Shown: in pieces, positions 8,183 to 15,929 of the stretch
How the letters are laid out: each line of letters begins with the position of its first letter
How positions within the stretch are numbered: the stretch's first letter is position 1
Origin: an uncultured bacterium
Lineage (GTDB): Bacteria > Gemmatimonadota > Gemmatimonadetes > Longimicrobiales > RSA9
Reading direction: 5' to 3'
DNA length: 18,132 nucleotides
Assembly: GCA_937995995.1 (NCBI GenBank)
Contig: CALKIP010000297.1
Span: 1-18,132, forward strand
The notes under the pieces: generated by a model
Seen by the model: only the letters and a program-made list of their open reading frames with translations
Database searches by the model: none
What the model was told of the DNA's origin: nothing
Position numbers and translations under genes: made by a program

Positions 8183-8390
8183 GCGGCAAAGCCGCGGGAG
8201 CGAATCTCCGTTCCAGCTACAAGCTAGCGGAAGTGCGCTTTCGCCGCAATCACTGGGCCGGCCATTGGCCGCCTTTGGCGGCGGGAGGGCGCCCTAAGGG
8301 CGCGGGAGGGCTGTCTGGAGGCAGCGGGAGAGCTGCTTCGCAGCGGGAGGGCCGCCTTCGGCGGCGGGAGAGCTGGTGCGCAGCGGGCAG
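8183..8390 (+). repeat. Tandem stem-loop array with GGGAGR linkers
   Basis: At least six adjacent units with a 19-22-nt period, each a small hairpin beginning and ending in GC followed by a six-base G-rich linker. Unit starts and stems: 8268 GCCGCC/GGCGGC (loop TTT); 8289 GCGCCC/GGGCGC (TAA); 8310 GCTGTC/GGCAGC (TGGA, one G-U pair); 8332 GCTGC/GCAGC (TTC); 8351 GCCGCC/GGCGGC (TTC); 8372 GCTG/CAGC. Linkers are GGGAGG, GGGAGG, GGGAGA, GGGAGG, GGGAGA and GGGCAG. A seventh unit at 8183 (GCGGC/GCCGC, loop AAA, linker GGGAGC) is separated by about 65 nt of degenerate, partly palindromic sequence (AGCT-ACA-AGCT, GGCC-ATT-GGCC). Stems vary while pairing persists, which suggests selection for structure. 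The region is non-coding. Confidence 0.8.
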
Positions 8391-8475
8391 ATTGCAAGCC
8401 GCCTCTCGTCCCCCGCGCTCGCGCCCGCGCACGCGCTCGCCCCTGCTATCCGGTAGCGCAATCCGCCGACACGCG

Positions 8476-8481
8476 TATAGT
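8476..8481 (+). promoter_or_regulatory. Candidate -10 element, possibly bidirectional
   Basis: TATAGT matches 5 of 6 bases of the -10 consensus and lies about 85 nt upstream of the sugar dehydrogenase start; no good -35 is visible. The opposite strand reads ACTATACG here, so a minus-strand transcript through the stem-loop array towards the helicase could also start nearby. Low confidence for either direction. Confidence 0.3.
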
Positions 8482-8565
8482 TTGGTCCCATTCGCGGTAC
8501 CGCCGCCGTACGTGATGCCAGCGCGGCACCGCGCGATGACCTACGACCCAACGGAAGGAGATGCC

Positions 8566-9756
<1,191 letters not shown>

Positions 9757-9803
9757 GCAGGGCAGGTGCACCCCCCTGCGCGGCTACGTTCCCGACTGCG
9801 GAG

Positions 9804-9822
9804 CATCCCGCGCTTTCAGCGC
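9804..9822 (-). repeat. Single stem-loop unit resembling the array
   Basis: On the minus strand a 5-bp hairpin GCGCT-GAA-AGCGC is followed directly by GGGATG. This has the same design as the units at 8183-8390 (odd palindrome with 3-nt loop, then a GGGA-starting linker). It lies in the convergent region after the sugar dehydrogenase. One isolated copy could be chance. Confidence 0.3.
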
Positions 9823-9879
9823 TGCCGCTGTAATGAAGCCCATGAACGACTGCTGAACCAGCCTATTTTCGACACGAGA

Positions 9880-9923
9880 AACGCCCCGGCAGGTGCATGA
9901 GCGTATGCACCTGCCGGGGCGTT
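9880..9923. terminator. 19-bp perfect hairpin between convergent genes
   Basis: A 19-bp perfect stem (9880-9898 with 9905-9923) and loop GAGCGT, midway between the ends of the sugar dehydrogenase (plus) and the dipeptidase (minus). The minus side continues TTCTCGTGTCG and the plus side GTCGTAG, so U-tracts are poor. Position and strength suggest a bidirectional terminator. Confidence 0.55.
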
Positions 9924-9990
9924 GTCGTAGCCGATCGGCCCTGCAGCGCCGATCGGGCATCGGCGGCCCGTCGGCCTGGCGGAGCCCGGC

Positions 9991-10017
9991 CGGTGTCCGG
10001 ACGTGTTCCGGACACCG
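9991..10017 (-). terminator. 11-bp hairpin after the dipeptidase gene
   Basis: Stem CGGTGTCCGGA / TCCGGACACCG with loop CGTGT lies 21 nt beyond the dipeptidase stop. No U-tract follows. Two copies of the palindromic octamer CCGATCGG (9931-9938 and 9949-9956) lie further downstream and can pair with each other. The gene-free gap 9757-10038 holds these hairpins and no plausible coding sequence. Confidence 0.4.
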
Positions 10018-10038
10018 AGGCCGTTCCGCCTTCAGGCG

Positions 10039-11256
10039 CTAGTCCCTGGTCGAGATGCGCGCCCCATCGAGCTGCTCGATCGTCGCCGTCGAGGGCGGGC
10101 GCACGCGCTGGATCTTCCGGGCGACCACCTCGGCCTCGCGCCAGGCGCGCAGCACGTTCTCGCCGGCGAGCTTGCGCAGATCGTCCTCGCTCCAGCCGCG
10201 GCGCGACAGCTCGGCGAAGAGCACCGGGTAGGCCGAGACGTCCTCGAAGCCGACCGGCGTCGAGCCGATGCCGTCGAAGTCAGCGCCGATCCCGACGTGG
10301 TCGATGCCGGCGACCTTGCGGACGTGCTCGATGTGGGCGATCAGGTCCTCGAGCGTGGCCTGCGGCGCCTCGCGCTTCGCGCGCTCCTCTCGCGGCAGCG
10401 CGCCGAACTTCATGACCTCTTCGTTGATGAAGCTCGGCACGATCGTGACCATGACGACGCCACCGTTTTCCGGCATCCGACGCAGCACATCGTCCGGCAC
10501 GTTCCGCGGATGGTCGGTCACGGCACGCGCCGACGAGTGCGAGAAAATGACCGGCGCCTCGGTCACGTCGAGCGCGTCATGCATCGTCTCGGGCGAGACG
10601 TGCGAGAGATCGACGAGCATCCCGAGGCGGTTCATCTCACGCACGACCTCCTTGCCGAACTCGGTCAGCCCACCGTGCTCGGGCGCCTCGCAGCAGGAGT
10701 CGGCCCAGTCGATGTTGGCCGAGTGCGTCAGCGTCATGTAGCGCACGCCGAGATCGTAGAAGGCGCGCAGCGCGCCGAGCGAGTTCTCGATGGCGTGGCC
10801 GCCCTCCATCCCGATCACGGATGCGATCCTGCCGTTGCCGAACTCGCGCTCGACGTCGGAGGCGGTGAGGGCCGGGCCGAAGACGTCCGGGTAGCGCCGG
10901 AAGATCTGGTTCGCGATATCGATCTGCTCGAGCTGGACCTTCGCGGCACCCTCCTCCACCGCACTGGCGGGGATGTAGACCGACCAGAACTGTGCACCGA
11001 CCATCCCCTGCTTCAGGCGCGCGATGTCGGTGTGCCCCGGCGTCGCCTTCCGCAGATCGTAGGCGACGACGTCGTGCGGCGCAGCATCGTAGCCGCGGAT
11101 CGCCCACGGCAGGTCGTTGTGGCCGTCGAAGAGCGGCGTGGTGGTGAGCACCCGCCGAGCGACCTCCATGTGCGGGTCCGTCGCGCTCGGCGACTGGGCC
11201 TGCAGACCGGTCGCGCCGGCGAGGGTGAGGGCCAGGACTACGAGACCGTTACGCAT
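10039..11256 (-). CDS. Membrane dipeptidase, peptidase family M19
   Basis: Exported zinc dipeptidase of 405 residues, related to mammalian renal dipeptidase, hydrolysing dipeptides (some members act on D-amino-acid or beta-lactam substrates). A signal peptide with a likely cleavage after LQAQ (residue 21) leads to an amidohydrolase barrel. The binuclear zinc ligands are all present: H46 and D48 (FDGHNDLPW), bridging E151 (GMEGGHAIE), H219 (DLSHVS) and H240 (FSHSSAR), with the family Asp at D326 (GADFDGIG). ATG 11256 is preferred because TGGAAG precedes it; the in-frame ATG 11265 is also possible and would add three residues. Upstream is a 221-nt gap with a -10-like TACTAT (11309-11304), the palindrome TGGGCGCCCA (11294-11303) and a stem-loop array. 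It could work with the metzincin upstream in peptide breakdown. Confidence 0.94.
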   Translation of the reverse strand: MRNGLVVLALTLAGATGLQAQSPSATDPHMEVARRVLTTTPLFDGHNDLPWAIRGYDAAPHDVVAYDLRKATPGHTDIARLKQGMVGAQFWSVYIPASAVEEGAAKVQLEQIDIANQIFRRYPDVFGPALTASDVEREFGNGRIASVIGMEGGHAIENSLGALRAFYDLGVRYMTLTHSANIDWADSCCEAPEHGGLTEFGKEVVREMNRLGMLVDLSHVSPETMHDALDVTEAPVIFSHSSARAVTDHPRNVPDDVLRRMPENGGVVMVTIVPSFINEEVMKFGALPREERAKREAPQATLEDLIAHIEHVRKVAGIDHVGIGADFDGIGSTPVGFEDVSAYPVLFAELSRRGWSEDDLRKLAGENVLRAWREAEVVARKIQRVRPPSTATIEQLDGARISTRD

Positions 11257-11402
11257 AGCTTCCATATGAGGTACGAAGGGACGTATAGAGCGCTGGGCGC
11301 CCAATAGTATGGTTGACAAGTTGCCATGCGGGGGGCAGGGGCGCAACTCGGGGGCGCTACTCGCGCAACGCAGAGGCGGCAGCTTGCGGCAGCGGGGGGC
11401 CG

Positions 11403-11472
11403 TCTCCCGCGCCGCGACACGGCGCCGCCCCCCGCCGCGCAAAGCGCGACCGTTCCCCGCCGGCTACGCCGG
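11403..11472 (-). repeat. Second, degenerate stem-loop array
   Basis: Three hairpins in tandem on the minus strand, starting 5 nt after the metzincin stop: 11472-11460 CCGGC-GTA-GCCGG with linker GGGGAA; 11448-11436 CGCGC-TTT-GCGCG with linker GGGGGG; 11425-11409 GCGCCG/CGGCGC (loop TGTCG) with linker GGGAGA. Period is 23-24 nt. The architecture matches the array at 8183-8390, with G-rich linkers on the same side of each hairpin, but linker identity is weaker. Downstream on the same strand the region remains GC-rich to about 11325 without a clear further unit. Confidence 0.5.
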
Positions 11473-11477
11473 GCTTC

Positions 11478-14012
11478 CTACCACGAGCAGACCGGCTCCC
11501 CCAACCACCTCATCGCCGGCTCCCCGATCGGCGCCCCGGGAGGCGCACTCGGAACGGTGGGTTTGGCGTACGGAGTCGCGGGCCGGTCGAGGAAGCGGCG
11601 GATGTCGCTGGCCAGGAGTGCCTGGTGCGCCGCTTCGGCCTCGGCCTCGGAGCCGGACGCCTTGAGTGCCGTCTCGCTCACCAGCCGCTCCAGGCGGTGC
11701 GTGGCGAGGGCACGGACCTGCGGCATCTCGGCGTCTGCGGCGAGGGCCATGAGCCGCTCGACCAGGACGCGCTGCGTCGCGCGGCGGATCTCGGCCTGGT
11801 AGGCGTCGTCGGCCGGCGCGCCGAACGTCGCCGCCTGGAGCGCATCGATCACCTCGGCAAGGTCCGGGAGCGAGGGATCCAGGGCATGCTGCTGCACGAG
11901 GCGCGCGGCGCGCCTGCCCTCGAGCATCCCGGAGATCGTGTGCTCTGCCGCGACGACGGCCGGCGTGATCGCATCGAAGGTCATCCCGGTGTAGCGCGGG
12001 AAGAGCTCGCGGTGCATGCGATACCCCGGCGGCCGCGGCGGCAGGAGACGCAGCACGCTGCGGGGCAGCGCGAGCTCGGAGGGGCGCAGCGTCGCCGTGA
12101 GAGCGCGGAGCGCCGCGCGCTGCTCTTCGGCCGACGCCGGCCGCACCGGCTCACGCCCATCACCGCGGAGTGCGTAGATGTAGTCCTGCGAGCCGAGCAC
12201 GGAGGCCGCGGCCTCGACCTGGTAGCGGTGGTGCAGGTAGAGCGGGACCAGCACCTCCTCGAGGGTGGCCAGTGGCATGTCGCGCTTGATCGCGTTCTCG
12301 CCGAAGCGGGAGAGTGCGACGCGCCGGACCTCCATCATGCGGTCCAGTTCCGCGGCGGCATCGGTGCCGTTCGACCACTGGTCCGCCCGCGGGTGGTAGG
12401 CGATGTCCTGGTTCGTCAGGTAGCGGATGTCGCGCTCCCACGCCTCATCCAGGATCCGCTTCAGCTCCGCCTCCTCGTCGACGCCATCGGGGAAATCCTG
12501 GTAGCCCCAGACGATCGCGACGCTGTCCCATTCGCCGATCCCGTTCTCGTAGACCTCTGAGTAGTCGAGGGTGCCGTCGCCGTTCAGCCGGACGAGCGGG
12601 TGCGGGTAGTCCATGACGGAGATGCGGCCGGCCTCGCTGTCGTAGTAGTTGTGGCCGAGGCCGAGGGTGTGGCCGATCTCGTGTGCGGAGAGCTGGCGGA
12701 TGCGCGCGAGCGCCCACTCGGCGAGCTCCGGCAGTGTCTCCTCCCCCGTCGCGTAGGGCGAAAGGAGCCCCTCGGCGATCAGGTAGTCCTGCCGCACTCG
12801 GAGCGAGCCCAGCGTGACCACGCCCTTGATGATCTCGCCCGTGCGCGGGTCTCGGACAGAAGAGCCGTAGCTCCAGCCGCGCGTCGAGCGGTGCACCCAG
12901 TTGATCACGTTGTAGCGGATGTCGAGTGGGTGCGCGTCCTCGGGGAGCATCTCGATCCGGAAGGCGTCCTTGTAGCCGGCGGCTTCGAAGGCCTGATTCC
13001 ACCAACGCCCACCCTCGAGGAGCGCCGAGCGGATCGGCTCGGGCGTGCCCGGGTCGAGGTAGTAGACGATCGGCTCGACCGGCTCGCTCACCGCCGCGCC
13101 GGGGTTCTTCTTCTTCAGCCGGTGGCGGCTGATGAATCGCTTCGTCATCGGCTCACCGAGCGGCGCGGAGTAGTCCTCCCAGGTGGCCGTGAAGTAGCCG
13201 GCACGCGGATCGTAGAGCCTGGGTTCGTAGCCGGCGCCGGGGAGTTCGACGAAGGAGTGGTGCACGCGGATACTCGCCGCATTCCCCGTCGCCGCGACGC
13301 TCGAGACGCCCTCGAACCACCCGCCCTGGCCGCCGCCCCCCGGCTGGAGCACGTAGGTCAGCTCCGCTTCCAGCTCGGTGTTTTTCGGGAAGTTGAGGGT
13401 CATCGGCATGTAGATGGAGCTGCGGCTCCCGTCCAGCCGGTAGGTGCCCGGGCGCATGCGACGGGCGATGCCGTCCACGTCACGCACCAGGAAGTCGGTC
13501 ACGTCGACGAGCACGCGGCCGTCGCTCTCCGCGGCGACGGTGAAGCCCCAGAGGACGGAACGTGCGAAGGCGTCCTCGACCGCCCTCACCTCAGCGGGGT
13601 TCGCGCTGCTCGAGCGGTAACGGTAGTTCGGCTGGACCATGAGCACCTTCGGGCCGACCCGCTCGAACTTCACGATCTGTGAGCTGCCGAGCTGACCGCG
13701 GTCGATCCCAATGTCGTTCGAGCCGAGGCCGGCCGCGATGCCGGTAATGTAGAGGAGCTCGGTGTCGAAGCGCGGGATCTCCATCCAGAGCTTGCCCGTG
13801 GCCTCGTCCCAGTAGAGAGGGAAGTAGCCGTCGAGCTTTCGCATGCCGTCGGTCTTCTCCGCGATCGACGGCGTCGGCTTCCCCCCGGCCTGACCGAGGA
13901 GCGTGACCGGCGCGATCAGGCCGACGACGAGCAGGCAGAAGAGGGAGAGCAACGTCGTGGCGACGCGAGGCCGCACGCCGACGGCTGGGGACGAGGTCCG
14001 GATCCCGGACAT
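11478..14012 (-). CDS. Secreted zinc-dependent metzincin, DUF5117/DUF5118 family
   Basis: Predicted exported metalloprotease of 844 residues. An N-terminal hydrophobic segment (about 19-42) serves as a signal sequence. The next part, with LDGYFPLYWDEATGKLWMEIPRF, matches the DUF5118 and DUF5117 regions. The catalytic domain has the metzincin zinc motif HEIGHTLGLGHN (H444, E445, H448, H454) and a downstream Met-turn ISVMDYP, as in the DUF4953 Met-zincin group. A helical C-terminal region follows. Such proteins are common and poorly characterised in Bacteroidota and Gemmatimonadota; the substrate is unknown. ATG 14012 follows GGAGG at 5-nt spacing. The 145-nt gap upstream (14013-14157) contains only the short palindromic run around 14093-14103. 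The gene lies between an NhaC antiporter and an M19 dipeptidase, all on the minus strand, but the gaps argue against one tight operon. Confidence 0.94.
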   Translation of the reverse strand: MSGIRTSSPAVGVRPRVATTLLSLFCLLVVGLIAPVTLLGQAGGKPTPSIAEKTDGMRKLDGYFPLYWDEATGKLWMEIPRFDTELLYITGIAAGLGSNDIGIDRGQLGSSQIVKFERVGPKVLMVQPNYRYRSSSANPAEVRAVEDAFARSVLWGFTVAAESDGRVLVDVTDFLVRDVDGIARRMRPGTYRLDGSRSSIYMPMTLNFPKNTELEAELTYVLQPGGGGQGGWFEGVSSVAATGNAASIRVHHSFVELPGAGYEPRLYDPRAGYFTATWEDYSAPLGEPMTKRFISRHRLKKKNPGAAVSEPVEPIVYYLDPGTPEPIRSALLEGGRWWNQAFEAAGYKDAFRIEMLPEDAHPLDIRYNVINWVHRSTRGWSYGSSVRDPRTGEIIKGVVTLGSLRVRQDYLIAEGLLSPYATGEETLPELAEWALARIRQLSAHEIGHTLGLGHNYYDSEAGRISVMDYPHPLVRLNGDGTLDYSEVYENGIGEWDSVAIVWGYQDFPDGVDEEAELKRILDEAWERDIRYLTNQDIAYHPRADQWSNGTDAAAELDRMMEVRRVALSRFGENAIKRDMPLATLEEVLVPLYLHHRYQVEAAASVLGSQDYIYALRGDGREPVRPASAEEQRAALRALTATLRPSELALPRSVLRLLPPRPPGYRMHRELFPRYTGMTFDAITPAVVAAEHTISGMLEGRRAARLVQQHALDPSLPDLAEVIDALQAATFGAPADDAYQAEIRRATQRVLVERLMALAADAEMPQVRALATHRLERLVSETALKASGSEAEAEAAHQALLASDIRRFLDRPATPYAKPTVPSAPPGAPIGEPAMRWLGEPVCSW

Positions 14013-14157
14013 GGAGACCTCCGCGGATGAGGGTGTCGTGTGGCTGAGGAGCTTCGAGAGAGCGGCCCGAGCCGAAATCCAGAGATCGGCCCGGGCCCGG
14101 GCAATCGCGCCCGCTATTCGACCATCGCGTTTGCCGCTGTGACCTTGTGCCCCGCCG

Positions 14158-15570
14158 CTACAGCATCGCGCCCGTCACCGCGAAGAGCAGCGTTGCGGCC
14201 GAGGCGGCAGCGAGTGCGTACGGGAGCTGCGTGCGCACGTGGTCGATGTGGTCCGTCGCGGCGGCCATGGACGAGACGATCGTCGTGTCGCTGATCGGTG
14301 AGGCGTGATCACCGAATACGCCACCGGAGAGCGATGCGGCGACGAACGGCGCCGCGGGCAGGCCGAGCATCTCGGCCGCCGGCACGGCGATCGGCAGCAT
14401 GATGGCGAAAGTGCCCCAGCTCGTCCCCGTCGAGAAGCCGATGAACGCCGCGACCAGGAAGACGAGGGGCAGGAAGATGACCGGCGGCATCACCTCGGCG
14501 GTGATGGAGGCGATGTAGGTGCCGGTGCCCAGCGTGCGCACCACGTTGCCGAGAGCGAGTGCGAGGAGCAGCACGACGGCGAGGCTCAGAAGGCCGCCCG
14601 CGCCTCGCATCCCGGTCCGCGTCAGCTCGTCGATCGTCGTCGCCCTCTGCGCGAGCATCAGGGCCCACGCCGTGGCGAGGGCGGCGAGCACGGCCCAGAG
14701 CACACTGGTCGAGCCACTGCCCGCGCGCAGGTCACCACCGCCGGTGATGTAGAGCCCGATCGGCATCATGAGCACCATGACGATGATCGGCAGGATCATG
14801 TTCCGTGCGTTCTCGGTGACGCGCCAGTTGGCGCTCCCCGCGAACTGCGCGGGATCGAGGAGCGGCGTCGCGCCATCCGAGAGCACCTCTCCCAGTTCGG
14901 ACCGCGCCTGTGCGGCGCGCATCGGACCGAACTCCAAGTTCAGGAAGGCGGACGCACCGGCGAGGACCACGGCCGCGATCGCGTAGAAGTTGAGCGGGAT
15001 CGACGAGACGAACACGCTGAGCGGCTGCTCCACACCGAGCTCGCCCAGGAGCGAGAGGATGTACGCGCCCCAGGCGTTGAGCGGGATCAGGATGCACACT
15101 GCAGCCGACGTCGAGTCGATGATGTAGGCCAGCTTCTCGCGCGAGATCCGGTACCGGTCGAAGAGAGGGCGGCTGATCGCGCCCGCGACGAGGACCGTGA
15201 TGTTCGACTCGATGAAGATGACGAGCCCGATCACCCATGCCAGGACCTGGGCGTGCTTTCCACTGCTCACCCACCGCCGCTCTTCGACCCAGCGCACGAA
15301 GCCGCGCACACCGCCCGAAGACTCGATCGTGGCGATCAGCGCGCCGATGATGAGGGTGAAGAGGATCACCTTCGCGTTGCCGCTGTCGCCGAGCACGTCG
15401 ACCGTGCCGTCGATCGCCTGGGCCAGCCCGGTGATCGGGTTTCCCCCGGCCAGGATCGTCCAGCCGAGCCAGATGCCGGCCGCGAGGGAGAGGAAGACTT
15501 GCCGCGTCACGATGGCCAGCGCGATCGCGAGGAGCGGAGGCAGCAAGGTGATCCACGTCGGATCCTGCAT
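14158..15570 (-). CDS. nhaC: Na+/H+ antiporter, NhaC family
   Basis: Inner-membrane secondary transporter of 470 residues exchanging cytoplasmic Na+ (or another small solute) for protons. It has about 11 to 12 hydrophobic segments across its length, starting with WITLLPPLLAIALAIVTRQV. Conserved NhaC-type segments are FIESNITVLVAGAISRPLFDR, STSAAVCILIPLNAWG, FIGFSTGTSWGTFAIMLPIA and GGVFGDHASPISDTTI. ATG 15570 follows AGGAAGG with good spacing. NhaC relatives include malate-lactate and amino-acid antiporters, so sodium specificity is likely but not proven. It stands alone, with 359 nt of non-coding DNA upstream. Confidence 0.92.
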   Translation of the reverse strand: MQDPTWITLLPPLLAIALAIVTRQVFLSLAAGIWLGWTILAGGNPITGLAQAIDGTVDVLGDSGNAKVILFTLIIGALIATIESSGGVRGFVRWVEERRWVSSGKHAQVLAWVIGLVIFIESNITVLVAGAISRPLFDRYRISREKLAYIIDSTSAAVCILIPLNAWGAYILSLLGELGVEQPLSVFVSSIPLNFYAIAAVVLAGASAFLNLEFGPMRAAQARSELGEVLSDGATPLLDPAQFAGSANWRVTENARNMILPIIVMVLMMPIGLYITGGGDLRAGSGSTSVLWAVLAALATAWALMLAQRATTIDELTRTGMRGAGGLLSLAVVLLLALALGNVVRTLGTGTYIASITAEVMPPVIFLPLVFLVAAFIGFSTGTSWGTFAIMLPIAVPAAEMLGLPAAPFVAASLSGGVFGDHASPISDTTIVSSMAAATDHIDHVRTQLPYALAAASAATLLFAVTGAML

Positions 15571-15833
15571 CGGACCTTCCTGTTCAACGGTTGGTGGGAG
15601 CGAATCGAGGCTCTACGGAGTTCGCATGAGCCGTATCCGTTGCCGCGGTGCGCGTGCCCGGTGATCCCTGACGCTCACGCGTGCGCCTTCGCTTGCCCCT
15701 GCCCACGGATCTGCGGGCAATGTCCGAGCGTCGGGCACGCGTACGGGTAAGTGTACGCGCATGGAACATGCCGAATTCGGTAGTACAAAATGGGGGGCCA
15801 CGGGATCCTTGGCCAGCGCGTGATGACCCGAGG
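15571..15833. other. Intergenic region upstream of nhaC
   Basis: No convincing gene. The one open frame here translates to low-complexity Pro/Ser/Thr/Arg sequence and has no ribosome-binding site. It contains a 7-bp hairpin CGCGTAC / GTACGCG (15738-15759) and the palindrome CCGAATTCGG (15771-15780). The nhaC promoter should lie here, but no clear -35/-10 pair could be read. Confidence 0.5.
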
Positions 15834-15901
15834 CCGATTCCGAATCCGCTCCGGGCCCGACGTGCCGGAGTCGGAGTCGGGCTCGGCATCGGAATCGGGA
15901 C
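15834..15901. repeat. Hexamer CGGNNY tandem repeat folded as an inverted repeat
   Basis: Six consecutive hexamers of form CGGNNY occupy 15866-15901: CGGAGT, CGGAGT, CGGGCT, CGGCAT, CGGAAT, CGGGAC. The left part carries the complementary pattern (ATTCCG, AATCCG). Positions 15834-15843 and 15889-15898 form a perfect 10-bp stem (CCGATTCCGA / TCGGAATCGG), with an inner stem CTCCGG / CCGGAG at 15849-15870. It begins 28 nt after the kinase stop, so it could serve as a terminator, but no U-tract follows. Confidence 0.55.
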
Positions 15902-15929
15902 GACACGTTCCAAGCCGTCGGGCGCCGCC

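Noticed and set aside
8183..8390. CRISPR array
   Set aside because: Units are only 19-22 nt, the constant part is 6 nt, the variable parts are palindromes, and there are no cas genes.
10003..11307. 434-residue plus-strand open frame opposite the dipeptidase
   Set aside because: It mirrors the codons of a well-conserved M19 gene on the other strand and resembles no protein family.
14013..14157. Promoter TTGCCC/TGGATT upstream of the metzincin gene
   Set aside because: The -10 matches only 3 of 6 bases and the spacer is an all-GC palindrome; not better than chance.
14305..15750. 481-residue plus-strand open frame opposite nhaC
   Set aside because: It is rich in Arg, Glu, His and Asp, matches no family and is antisense to a clear membrane transporter.
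15584..15913. 109-residue minus-strand open frame between nhaC and the kinase
   Set aside because: It is made of the hexamer repeat and low-complexity sequence and has no ribosome-binding site.
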